Source of the DNA: Calliphora vicina
Taxonomy: Eukaryota > Arthropoda > Insecta > Diptera > Calliphoridae
DNA: 64,000 bases
Direction: 5' to 3'
Assembly: GCF_958450345.1 (NCBI RefSeq)
Contig: NC_088783.1
Coordinates: 24,679,701-24,743,700 of the forward strand
In this document: positions 47,360-59,335 of the stretch, piece after piece
Layout: every line of letters begins with the position of its first letter
Numbering within the stretch: the stretch's first letter is position 1
The notes under the pieces: generated by a model
Seen by the model: only the letters and a program-made list of their open reading frames with translations
What the model was told of the DNA's origin: nothing
The model's database searches: none
Translations under genes and position numbers: made by a program

Positions 47360-49185
47360 TTCGTAACTAATTTTAATCAGATTAACAACAAATGAACATT
47401 ATTGACAATAAACATAATAACTGACATGCTTTACAAAGGTAACTTGATCTAAAAAAAATAATAATACTTGGGTTAAAAATTTTAAGGAAAAACTTGTATT
47501 AAGGTTTTTTCGATCTCACTCCTTATAATCTGATATACATATTAGTATTTGTTTACGAAATTTCGAATTAATTTATAATAAAATTCACTCAGAATGATTA
47601 CATTATTGGCAAGTAAAATTTTATCCAAATTGATTTTAAATATTTCTTCTTTATTCAATTTGTTTTTTTAATCTCTTACCTCTATATTCATAATACATTT
47701 TTAAATAAATCAAATATTTATAAAACAATATTTTCATAAAAAATTTCTTTAAAATAATAAAAATTCATTAAAAATATGTTTGTTATTTTTTAAACGGCAG
47801 TAGGGTGTAAAGTGGTAAATCTTAAAATAAATCTTTGATTTTGAGGGAAATTTATCTGATTTTATATTAATTTCTTGTTAGCATGAGGACATAAATCACC
47901 AAGAACAAATAATTATTTTTTTTTAAATTTAAAAAACTTCAAATTTATAAATCTTTTAACAACGTATTAAACAATTTGCCTCAACTTCATATGGAGCCGC
48001 AATGAGTAGTTTTAATAAAAACAAAAAATCACAATGTTTAAGTGCAAGACATACGATTCGCACTCTTGTACAGGAAGTGTGTTTTATCCTCGCTGGTATT
48101 TAAATACGACACGTTGCTTTTTTTGTTAATGTACATCTGCAACAATGTTGCCAATAACAATTCACTGCATTAGACCCACTTCTGTTAGCCACATGATTAA
48201 AACCGCCAACTGCAACAAAACACCAACACCACAACCTTAAAAAAACAACACTCTTCTTTATAACATACCACCAACCACTTTTGCCAGCAAGAAAACGTAT
48301 CATACTGCTCCACCTTATATGGCCGCCAATTTTAAAGACATGAACAAAGAAGTCCATGAAGGTTGGAAAGATTTAAATTAAAATGAAAGATATTAGTCAG
48401 TTTAGTGTAGAAGATTGTTTTTAGTTTATGTTTTTATTATTTATTTTAAATCTATGGCTGTTATTTGTTTGTTGGTTGTGCTTACATTGGTATGGTGTTT
48501 TGTTATTGGATTTAAAACGGCTTAAATGTTATTTACTTCACTAATTAAGATATTAAATTAACTTTCATATCGTCTACTAATAATATTGTTTTTAGTTTGC
48601 TTTTAAAGGAGCTTATGTGCTCAAAGAAATGTTACTTTACTTTACCACTGCGCTTTAATGTTGAGTTTGAAGTGTTAGGTGGAAATGGACAGACAGCCTG
48701 CACTTGGCGAAAAGTTGTTGGGAAAAACAAATAGGTAATTAAAATAGGTTGTTACACTAGAATGATTTAGTACCAAAATATATTTTGGGCAGAAGATAAA
48801 TTCTTAAATACGGTAATCATTTTCGGTATTTGTATTATACGTCTATATCTTACCTACATTTCATATTTACTTCAAAATTCGGGTTAACAATAATTTCCCG
48901 AAATTGGTTCATTGTAAGTTAAAATTTCTTTATTGGAAAGGCACATCTAAAGAGAAAATGCAGTTTATAAAAAATATTAAAAAATTAAAAATATTTACAA
49001 ATTTAAAGCCACGATCCCTAAAAGTAGTCGAATGAGATAAACTATAGGGAGGAAACAAGCATTTTCGACAAGACATCGGACATTCATTTGCTAAAACAAA
49101 TTAAACAATTTATATCTCAGCAAAAAAAAACTGTGCATCCAAGGATGCAATAGAAATTTTGGAAGCATTATTGTAGCTCCTATAG
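47360..49185. other. AT-rich non-coding stretch, no gene seen
   Basis: No supported gene. The 85-codon minus frame at 48100-48357 contains no motif I recognise and lies in a slightly GC-richer patch. Confidence 0.45.
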
Positions 49186-49188
49186 CTG

Positions 49189-49543
49189 CACGCAGAGAAA
49201 AAATTGTGGTAACCATAATATGGTAAATTTACCATTCACATGATTGTAGCAACCATATATATGGTTACAGTAAACAAATATATGTTTGTGACAACCATTC
49301 ATATGATGAAGGACTTATCATATTATGCTCTCGGCTTAAGGCTTATCATAATCTGAAAACAACATATTATGATAAAATTATTCATCATAAATATGGTTGC
49401 CACAAACCATATATGTGGTTGCTACAATCATGTGAATCAAATTAACCATATTATGGTTACCACAATCATATAAATGTTTACTGTGACTATAATATAGTTA
49501 AAAATCTTGTACCACATGCCCAATTATATTTTTTCTCTGCGTG
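49189..49543. mobile_element. 355-bp foldback MITE, copy 2 (one arm deleted)
   Basis: It begins CACGCAGAGAAAAAATT and ends with TTTTTTCTCTGCGTG. The central part matches the 487-bp element at 62927-63413 almost throughout (for example ATGATGAAGGACTTATCATA, CTCGGCTTAAGGCTTATCAT, TGGTTACAGTAAACAAATAT). About 110 bases of the outer left arm are missing compared with that copy. It is non-coding and could fold into a long hairpin. Confidence 0.85.
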
Positions 49544-49689
49544 TGCTAACAGTGAAAACTTACAGAATTGCTCCAAAGAAGCACTAAGGGAGACTTTTGT
49601 GAATTTTATATTGGATGCAAAAATTTCTGCTTTTAAGCGGTTCGTCTTGAGCAAAAATCATGTGTAATAAAAGCACATTAGTAGTGATT

Positions 49690-49990
49690 CTATTTTTTGA
49701 ATGCTTCCGAAAAATTGCGATGAAAAATGGATTCATTACGATAATCCGAAGCGTAAGAGATCGTATGTGAAGTCTTACCAACCAGCTGAATCGACACCAA
49801 AGCCAAATATCCATGGCACTAAGGTAATTCTCTATATTTGGTGGGAGCAAAAGGGTCAAGAGCTGCTGAAATCTGACCAGACCATCACTGAGAAACTGTA
49901 CCGAACGCAACTGATTCGTTTGTAGCGAGCATTGACCGAAAAGCGCCCAGAATATGCGGTCAGATATGAAACCGTACTAATCCATCACAC
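49690..49990 (+). pseudogene. Mariner transposase relic, copy 3 (middle part only)
   Basis: The open frame 49701-49925 reads CDEKWIHYDNPKRKRSYVK, PAESTPKPNIHG, YIWWEQKGQELLK and TEKLYRTQLIRL, the stretch around the first catalytic aspartate of mariner. It continues after a stop as RALTEKRPEYAVRYE and VLIHH, then breaks off before the second aspartate. The wording is nearly that of copies 1 and 2. This is the best-preserved first catalytic block of the three. Confidence 0.9.
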
Positions 49991-52900
49991 AGTGGGGCAG
50001 ATACAAAATTTTTTGGAAATAAATCTGGCATTTTTAAACGGCTGATCTGATCGGGATAATGTGACGTGTGCATAGACAAGGAGTACTTCCCATTCCAATT
50101 TCAAATATTTTTATTTTTGCTTGTGTGTGCTTATCTCTTACAATTATAGGTATTTTAATATTTTGCAATGCCTTGGTCCGCTTTTTTAAAAATATAGGGA
50201 GTTCTTTTGGACCGCATGTACTCGAATTTTGCTTGTTAGTTAGACAACTAAATTAACTATAACACACAAAAGATATCACAGCAATATCAGTTATGGAACC
50301 AAAAATAAACGATTTTCAATTTATAAATTAAAAAAAGGAAATTTTTGTAGTTTTTTTGGGCGAAAAGGTTAAAAAAAAGTTTTTTAAAGAACATATACAG
50401 TTTTATGTTTTTCTATAAGGTATCTTTACGGAGAACATTTTGGTATAAAAAACATTTTCCATTTTTTGAATATGTCGCCCCTACGCCCTTCGCAATTGGA
50501 CCTATTTTTTTTTGTCAAAATTTCAACTTTGGATCATGTTCTAAAATCCCAAAGCCGGGATCAGAAAACGGAAAACAGATTTTGAAACCCTATTTCTTTA
50601 CAGCGTATTTTCCCAGCTCCGAAGGAAATGTGAACCCTATAGGCAAAATTTAAAAAAATGCCATATTTGGGATTTTCGCTCCTTGAATGAGTTCGAAAAT
50701 TAAAATTTCATTGAGTTCGACTTCTATTTGTTTCAATAATACATTAGAATACATATATTACTTCCAAGGATTAATATTAGCCGAGTTTATAAAAACTGAA
50801 ATTTTAGTTATACTATAAATAATATCCCTAAATTTCAGTTATTTCGAGAAGCCCCCATTTTCCCATTCTGAATGTTATACTAGATTTTAATCGCGCAATA
50901 ACTCATTTTTAATTGGAAACGGGTTAATGAGAAACGGGTTTCAAGAAAAAACTTTAAAAACCATTTTACAGTTGCTTTAATATGAGTTCAAAAATTATAA
51001 AATCTGGTTCTAAATTTATTATCAGATTTATTTTGGATATTTTGCGCGCATGTAAAATCCAAACTAAAGCGAATTTCGAAATTCTCGAGAACTTTAAATT
51101 TTATACGGCCATTGAAAATATACATAGCAAATATTATCAAATTCAGAAGAGTAAATGTTCCAAAATTAATTTTTTTGATCGAAATTTTTCGTTCTGTCCA
51201 ATAGATTTTAAAACAGGCACAATTTTTGAACGCATTTTGAAAAATTTCACTACAACCGAAAAATCAGATGTCTTCACTCATATCTTCTCGAGTTTTCACT
51301 TATATCTTGACATTTACGAATAATTTGGATAATATTTCTAATAGATTCGTGTGTTATCCATTATCTGGGAACTTTCAAAGTAACTTTTTTTGTATAAAGT
51401 TTGGATAAAAACAATCGAATTTCATATATACATATATCTGCGCTATACAATTTTTTTATTCAAAGTCTTAAAAAATATGATATATGATTTAATTTAAAAT
51501 CTCTTACCAAAATAATCATTCAATTAAGATATTTATAATCCAGCTTTACAAAAATTTTAAAATCACTTCAATAATTTTACTTTCTGTTGCTGCAGTGTAT
51601 AAGTCATAAATAAAGCGAAACCCATTAAGATGGTGATAATAAAAAAATCATTCATGTTCATGTAACTGCAACAAGAAACAAATAATGCAACAAAAGTCAA
51701 ACAAAAACAACAAATAAACCAACATTATAATCCATTGATTATTAAGTAAATATTAAAACTACAAACTGAAACAAAGAAAGAAAGAAAAAATTAAATGCAA
51801 ACATAAAAAAAATAAGCCAACGAATTAAATGAATAAACTCTCTAGCCCATGTGCCTCAATCCAACCGACAGAGGATGCACAAATATTAACTAAACTAACA
51901 AAAACAACAACAACAGCAGCACTAAGTATGTGTATCCAGTATCTATGTGTGCCCCAACAAATAAACAATTTCAATTTGAATTCGAATACAATTTCGAATG
52001 GTTAAAATTGCAATACTTTGTGCTAAACCCCTTAAGGCAAGAAACACAACACAAAAAACAACAAAAACAACATTATTGGATACAATTGCTAACGCAAAAC
52101 AGTCGGATAAAACATACAAACCAAACAAAAAACGCAGATAGACAAAACACAAATATACCCAACAGATTTAAAAAAAAATGCGAAAAAAAAACACATGCGC
52201 AACAGAATTTAGCAAAGCAATAAAGTGCTGCAATAAATCAACTTAATTAACTGAAAATCAATTCATAAATTATATTGGGTAGCCCTCGTACTTACACGTT
52301 TTGTATGAACGAGTACAACAACAAACTGACGCACCAACGTAGTAACAAACTTACATACAAGAATTATCTATGCGATAATGTACCGACCGCATTGCATTCG
52401 TTGTATTAAATATACATAAGTTGCTGTAGTTGTTTTTTTTTAATTTTTTTTTTTGCGTAGATGAGTGAGTATGGGGCACATAAACGCAACAACAAAAAAA
52501 TCACACACATGAATATGGGCACAACTGATTGTTGCAGTTCAATTTTTACTCAATGTTGTGTGTTTATGAATTTGTATGGATTGCATGAAGGATTCTGTGC
52601 CTGAGACAGTAGAGACTTAAAACAAATGTTTAATCTTAAAGTTAAATGATTTTTTCTTATTTTTGTTGTTTTTACTCGTACTTTATGCCTAAATATAAAC
52701 TATTTTGTATACATTTAGTATTGATTTTTAGAAGAGTTCCCTTATTGCTTCAGAAAAAGGTGGGTATTATTAGTTTAATGTTGGAAATGTAGTTTTTTAG
52801 ATTTTTTAAATTGGAATTACAGGCAATAGTAAAGAGGCCTATGTGTAATTGTTTGAGTATAAAGAGTCAGTTTAGTCACCTGTTTATTTCCAAATATCTA

Positions 52901-53080
52901 TATTGATTACGAAGTTGCCGCAAAGTAAATGGAATTATAATTGTTTACACTTTTTATTTTTAAATACCAAAATTACTGAAACGTGGAAAATGTGTTCCAA
53001 AAACTGAGTTTTTTTTAGAAAAGTGCCTACTGTGATGTTATTTACAGCGTAATAGTAAAATAACTTTGTAGCTATTTAAA
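49991..53080. other. Non-coding stretch with unassigned repeats, no gene seen
   Basis: Frames at 50405-50653 and 50982-51323 (82 and 113 codons) show no recognisable domain. The sequence 51650-52220 is rich in AACAACAAAAACAAC simple repeats, which explains the 97-codon frame at 51930-52223. Nothing else can be supported. Confidence 0.45.
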
Positions 53081-53559
53081 TAAGATATAGGGCTATACAA
53101 ACATGGAGCTTTTTTAGGATCGGTTTTTGGCTTTTTTAGAATTTTTTACTCAAACCAAATTTTTTTTTAAATTGGCAAAGTTTGGATCGGTCTGAAGGCG
53201 ACGAGGTCCACTTAAGTGAGCCAGGTTTTACTTTACATGATTTTGCAGTAGATTCTCTTTTCGGATCATATAACAATTTTATATAGTCCCGAAGAAAATT
53301 CGTTTCTACAAAAGAAAAAATATAGCGATTTTTTTGGGAAAAAACGTAAAAAGATGGCCATTTTTTTGATGCATGTAGCTTTTTATAGGTAGAAGATAAC
53401 TGTTAGCAAGTTATTTCTATTGTATTCGAAATTTTATCGCAAATATTGATGATATTTAAAACAAATTGTGAAACTCCTTAGGCCCGCCATATCTAAAAAA
53501 CCAAAAAAATATAGAGCAGAATTAAAAAAATAAATAAATAAATCTAAATATAACTTGAA

Positions 53560-54130
53560 CTAAAAGAGATAACTTACATCTATATACATGCTTTTGTAGA
53601 TCTCCTTAAGGACTATTTATATTTTAAATTTCAGCTCATACGGATCATTCTTGGATTTTTGAAGATATTTTTAAAAAATGTGAGAACCGAGATGTCGTGT
53701 AATTTTGCTAATTATGCGTAAAGCGCTCTATTTACAATTTTTGTATCTTTGGTAGCTCCCACTTAAATTTTCCGGCAATAATTTTCTTAGAATATTTTGA
53801 TCCTTAAATGTGCTTTTTTAAAGGACTTTTTTTGATTTTCTCGAAAAAAGGTCAAGGTTTAAGATCTTCCACAAAAATTATCCCCATAAAATTCCATAAT
53901 ATAACTCTGACAATAAGAATTCTCTCAGATATTAACTTACATAATTTTTTTCAGTTAGTATAATGCTACCTTCGATCAAAATATTTAAACTTTGACCCAC
54001 TTTAAAAAAAAATTCAGACCTGCTGGACTATAAGTTTATTCTACAAAAATTATCTACTCGACATGACCTCTCAGAATTATCGCTATTCTGTTCCAAAAAT
54101 GCTGTTGGACATTGTAATTAATAAGTTGCC
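53560..54130 (-). repeat. Repeat family R, copy 2
   Basis: Inverse copy of 28310-28830, with GAGCTGAAATTTAAAATATA, AAATAGTCCTTAAGGAG, CCATAATATAACTCTGACAA and TGTTCCAAAAATGCTG-type phrases. It may extend left to about 53085, where wording such as TCGGTCTGAAGGCGACGAGG stands out, but I have no second copy to confirm that. Confidence 0.7.
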
Positions 54131-55479
54131 ACTTACCTTTACTAATTTTTGTTAGTGCCTATTTTTGCACATTTTACTTCAAAATGCATATTTATATTAA
54201 CATTATTACAATTTCTAATAATTTTTTTTTTAATTTTTAGATCATATTTATATTTTTTAATAATAAATGCATCAAAATCCGTTCCATAGCTCTATAGTTC
54301 AAAGTATCACTTTTTCCGTGAGATATTCAAATTTCGAAGTTGTTATTATTCATTATTTTTTGCTGTCAACCTATTACTAAAACTCCAATGCAATCAAATT
54401 CGCAATTGGTTTTTGTAAAATACAAAATACTGATTGACACGACTTCAAAGTCTCGATACATTTTTAAAAATTTGTGAATAGTATCAATATTATATTGTAA
54501 TTTTTAACCGTTAATTGTGGAAAGTGTGTGAATAATTTAAATAATGTTTCAAATGGAAAACAACGAGATAATTATTTCCCTTTGTATTAAAAATTACAAT
54601 TTTTAAACATAACCTTAAAGTAATTTCTTTTGATTACAAAACTTTAACTTTATAGAAGCTTTTAACGTTTGTTAAACCTGAAATAAAAATAAATAAATAT
54701 ATTGAAATGTTGTGAATTCCAGAAGAAAGGAAGATAATTTTCGAAATCAAAACTCTATATTATTGATAATGGCTTTCAGATTTGTATCTGTGGTTACCAA
54801 TGACATACACAGTACACAAGGTATTAATACTTTCGAAGCAGATGATAGAAAACACAGACGAAGAATTAGGATCGTTTTAAAAATTGAACATACCCGAAGT
54901 GTCCTACTATGGGGACCCCTGGCTGCACCCCTGGTGAGCCCATGCGGTCAAAATTTAAACTTGTCAACACTTCTTCTTTGCGCATGTCAAGTTTATTCAA
55001 ATCTAACTAAGGAGTCAGGATTTAGAAATTACAGATTTATTTCCCTCTTTTTTTTCTATACCACTGTGCGAAGTTTTATCTGATACTTCAATTATTGTTT
55101 TGAATCAAATGTGTTTATAAAATGAATTACGGATTCAACTAATTTAACTGAAAACTAATATGACATACATTTTTTCTAATCAAAAGCAATGAATTTACTT
55201 TATTTTTCTCCTGATGGGTTAATGGTCGACAAAGGGTTAATTTTTTCTTAAATTTGTTGAAAATATAAGCATTTCTACCTATGATCCAATTTTGGTATCA
55301 AACAGTAGAAAACTTTAATAGTTATTAATTTCGCACGGAAAAATGATACTTTGAACTATAGTGCATTCTCATAGGTAAGAGCGTATGAGTAATATTTATT
55401 TAGCATAGTAAGTATACAAATCTTTTTCAAAACACTTGTGTTATTAGTGAAATCAAATTTGTTTGGCATATTTACGCAA
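54131..55479. other. AT-rich non-coding stretch, no gene seen
   Basis: The 123-codon frame at 54712-55083 has no recognisable domain, start context or neighbouring exon. I leave it uncalled. Confidence 0.45.
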
Positions 55480-55885
55480 TTTTAAACGAATTGTTTTAGT
55501 GCTACACAATTTTACTTAATGAATAAATGACTTGTTTTTCGACAATCAGATGTATTTTCTCTGCTGCTGAATCCCATTATATTTCAAAACTATAGATATG
55601 AGTATATCGTCACCTTAAATGCAAACGAACGTAACTACACTTATATTTTTTTTTACAGGAGAAGCTAAAATCTTTATACAATCAATAATAATAATAAAGT
55701 CAAATGTCCGTTTGAATTTTTGTAGTGTACTTACGTCCGTTTGCATTTAAGGTGACGATATACTCATATCTATAGTTTTGAAATATAATGGGATTCAGCA
55801 GCAGAGAAAATACATCTGATTGTCGAAAAACAAGTCATTTATTCATTAAGTAAAATTGTGTAGCACTAAAACAATTCGTTTAAAA
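55480..55885. repeat. Near-perfect palindrome, 162-bp arms, 83-bp loop
   Basis: The left arm 55480-55641 and right arm 55725-55885 are inverse copies. The outer 145 or so bases pair without a mismatch; the only differences are two near the loop (CGAACGTAAC against CGGACGTAAG). The arms begin TTTTAAACGAATTG. No target duplication is visible (TTACGCAA left, CGGCGATT right). Such identity is far above that of any other inverted repeat in the window. Confidence 0.92.
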
Positions 55886-57475
55886 CGGCGATTTCCTTCG
55901 TGTTTATCATTAAAAAGAAGAGTAGTGTAGGAAAAAGTTGAAATTCTTCTTAAACATGGGTGCAACATTTGTAAAAGTGTTTAACATTTAATGAGGTTTT
56001 ACAATATTTAAAACCCAAGGCAGATAGTTACTTACATATGTAGATGTAAGTATGTAATAAGTATTCACAATATAGTTTTCAACACATGAATGCATACCTA
56101 GATACATAAATAGTTTTTCGATTTAGAAGGCAAGAAAATTACAAGGAGAACAAACTAAATAAATGGAAAAGAATCTATAAGAAATATTTTGCAATCGTAG
56201 TTTAAATTACACATCTTTCTCTCACTTGGCAATGGGATTTATATTCTTGACTGTAATTTTTTTCTTTCATTGTGTCTTATTTTTTTGTTTTGTTAAATGT
56301 TTGGAGGCAATTGCATGCTTAACTTTTGTTGGCCAGTTATGTTACAAATCTAACATTTGCAATTAATAATCTTTGGTAATAACGAAATCGGAGACCAGTT
56401 TCTTGTTTCTATTACTACAAATAGCAAAATGTTAAATGAAAGAAATGAAAAATTTATGCAATCGAAATCAATTGGCAACAAGTAAATACATACGAGTAGA
56501 GAGATGTTTGTGAAATTAAAGAAAAAAAAGAAGTTATAAATTGTGAGTAGAATGTGTGCATGAAGTAAAGCTACACGATATTTTATGCCTTTAAAATTTG
56601 TCGCAATCTATTAGAAATAAGATACTTTTCTGTTCCAAATATGTTAGAAAAACAAGATTTCTTTTAGAAAAATACATTGAAGTTTTTTCTTTTTGTATTT
56701 TAATTTTTCTTATTTAGTTTTCAACAAAACACGACTTATGTTTCTGTTTTGTTAATAAAAACGAGACTTTACTTTAGTTTTGCCATAAATTTCCAACATA
56801 AAAAGTTTCAAGTTACAAGACGAAGACGACAACAAACACCGAATGAAGCTGCTGAAAGTCTAAATAGTAGAAGCAGAGCAGCTACGAAACGATGAAGCTT
56901 AATAGCAAATAAAGCTTAACACTAGTGTGTAGGTTTTTTACTTTTAATTTTTGTCTTCTGCTCTTCTTTTTTTTACGCATATATTTTGAGATTTCTATAA
57001 ATTTTATTTGAATTGATTGAACATACTTTGTCAAATATACAGCATTGCAAATAAATTATGTTAAAATATGTTAACAATGTTTGAGTAAGACAGTTTTACA
57101 ATAGTAGTACATGTACACGCAAAACGAATCCTACTCAAATCTCGTTCCACCAGTCACAACTGATCAGTTTCTGAATGTTTTCTGCTTCCTCTTCTTCATG
57201 TTATTTTCATTAATATTTAAATCACAATAATTTGCAAAAGGATGCAAAGAAAAGGTATTCTTTTGCATGAGTTTTCTTCTTGCTGCCAATAAAATATATT
57301 GGAAATGACAAAAAACATATTGGGTATCTATTGCAGGAAAATACTTAGTAGATAGTGTGGCGAAGAATAAGTGAACCAAGTTTTATAAAAATATGTCATA
57401 TTTGGATCCAGGGTCTTGAGATTTTTTTTTACATTTGGTTAATTTTAAAATGTGTATGTAGCATATATTTTTGCT
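55886..57475. other. AT-rich non-coding stretch, no gene seen
   Basis: No supported gene or element. A GAAGACGACAACAAACACCG patch near 56820 is only slightly GC-richer. Confidence 0.5.
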
Positions 57476-57517
57476 AATTTCGTTTATAAATCATAAATTT
57501 TTCTTTGAGGGCCGCTG

Positions 57518-57975
57518 TGGTTTATTTCCATAGACCTGCGACATAAGAAAACCCCACAAGAAAACGTCCAACGGGGTAAATTCGCACGATATCTATGGCC
57601 ATCACTTCCACTTGAAATGAATATGCCCAATATGTCGTGCAGTATATACAATGTGGAATGAGCTGCGGTTGGTGTCCATATTATCCAAGTAAGATTAGCA
57701 CAAGTGGTGACCCGGCCAACTTCGTTCTCAATGAAATATGGAACGATGACGCTGCCAGCCCAAAATCCACACCAATCAGTGACTTTTTCGGAATGTATGA
57801 GACGCTCTTGGATCTCATGTGGATTGTTATTCTCCCAAATTTGCCAATTTTGTTTGATGGCGTACCCACTTATTCAGAAATGGGCCCCACCGTAAAATTG
57901 GCGAAACGTTCGGAACTTTGCCCAAACAGAGCACTCATTGTGATAAAACAATTTCATCATTGGCACGTGTTGTTG
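57518..57975 (-). pseudogene. Internally deleted transposase relic, third Tc1/mariner-superfamily type
   Basis: Minus-strand blocks in order are: MMKLFYHNECSVWAKFRTF and RQFYG (N-terminal start of the DNA-binding region), joined directly to GAHF, then GYAIKQNWQIW, NNPHEIQERLIHSEKVTDW, CGFWAGSVIVPYFIENEVGR (catalytic core), then after a gap WP.ISCEFTPLDVFLWG (the RSCDLTPLD.FLWG block with the last acidic residue) and VYGNKP. The whole helix-turn-helix middle and the QQDGA second-aspartate block are missing or worn. The larger 133-codon plus-strand frame here is the mirror of this relic. Confidence 0.88.
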
Positions 57976-58059
57976 AACGTGACATACATCAATGAAGAAC
58001 TGGCAAAACAAACTTTCAACAATGTGGCCGCGGAATAACTTTTATTAGAAATTAATTTC

Positions 58060-58700
58060 CACAGTATAATTTTCCGACCATATAAAGTATATATATTCTG
58101 GATCCTTATATATAGCGGAGTCGATGAAGCCATGTCCGTCTGTCTGTCCGTCCGTCTGTCTGTCCGTCTGTCTGTTGAAATCAACATTCCGAAGTAACAT
58201 TCCCAAATAACTTACATACACTATTCATACATCAATATCTCCGGAATTTTTCCGGCTCGGTTGCTATTGAAAATCGTGAAAATTGGTCCACAAATGTCTG
58301 AGATATAGGGAAAAACCGGGACAACCTCGATTTTTGATCTATTTTTGACCTATATGTGGATTACTAAGTCATTAATATAGATATCTAATGATTTAAAAGA
58401 TCTTAGGTATGAGTATAGTAAGTTGGACCTACAATGGGTCAAAATCGGAAAAAATATTTTTTAACCCTAAATTTTTTTTTTCACCAAAAGGGTTTTTTTC
58501 GCTAAATATTAAAAAAAAAATTGAAAAAAACCAACAAAAAAAATTTTAAAAAACAGTTCGAATTTTTTTTTTCCAAAAAAAAAAAACTGAAAAAAAAATA
58601 ATTTTTGTTTACCTAAAAATATTTAAAATTTTCATTTTGAAGTATAATTTGGTGAAGGGTATATAAGATTCGGCACAGCCGAATATAGCCCTCTTAATTG
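58060..58700 (+). mobile_element. Mini-me/DINE-1-type element with GTCY microsatellite
   Basis: A TATAAAGTATATATATTC tract (the TA proto-microsatellite) is followed by a core GCGGAGTCGATGAAGCCAT and a GTCT/GTCC array at 58133-58175, the arrangement described for dipteran mini-me elements. After an AT-rich body with long A and T runs it ends in GATTCGGCACAGCCGAATAT, a short hairpin, and CCCTCTTAATTG. No coding content. Confidence 0.85.
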
Positions 58701-59270
58701 TTTATACCGTCTCAGTCTCGCAAATCTCGTCTTACCTTCTTTCCTCCAGTTCCTACATTTGGCCCTATTGACGGTCATTCGAGACAAATGTAGAACTTTA
58801 CGGCTTCATGTACTTCTTGTTAGTGGTACATTTACCAGAGCCTTCATATTCACCCACTTTCTCTACCTCGTAGCAATCATGATTGAGCTTCCTATATGGC
58901 TCGAAGAATTTCGGCTTGTTCTTTAAACCAGAACTGAACTGGATGCGTTTAATTGCAACTAGATCATTGTTTATATACTGCGTATTTATTTTCCTGCTGT
59001 ATCTTTTGAATACCCTCACTAGTTTTATTCCGCAAACTATCACGCTCTACTTCCAACTAAGTAATAGCTAAATCATATTAGGCATATTTCAGGGTTCTCC
59101 TTAGTTCTCCTAAAGAGGTGTTTCCACTACTTCTGCATGTCGATACCAGTTCTGAGGATGCTCGATGCAGAACAAGAATATTACAGTTATTTTTAACAAA
59201 ATCAATTATTCATTCGGTTGGAAGTACAGCTTACCTACTTGTTGGTTCAACCCAATTGTGTGATAGTCCT
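58701..59270. other. Unassigned non-coding stretch
   Basis: A somewhat GC-richer patch (58700-58960) carries open frames on both strands (58798-59043 minus, 58883-59071 plus), but neither resembles a known protein. No repeat ends found. Confidence 0.4.
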
Positions 59271-59274
59271 TGGA

Positions 59275-59335
59275 ACACACATAATTCGATTGGAGACAAA
59301 TTCGGTTACTACAGCTAATCTGTTCCCTCCGTTTA
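59275..59335 (+). repeat. Fragment of the 252-bp TA MITE
   Basis: ATAATTCGATTGGAGACAAA, TTCGGTTACTACAGCTAATC and TGTTCCCTCCGTTTAT follow the right-hand end of the element at 18113-18364. Confidence 0.6.

Noticed and set aside
54712..55083. 123-codon plus-strand open frame
   Set aside because: No recognisable motif, neighbouring exon or splice evidence.
57637..58038. 133-codon plus-strand open frame
   Set aside because: It is the antisense of a transposase relic whose conserved blocks read on the minus strand.
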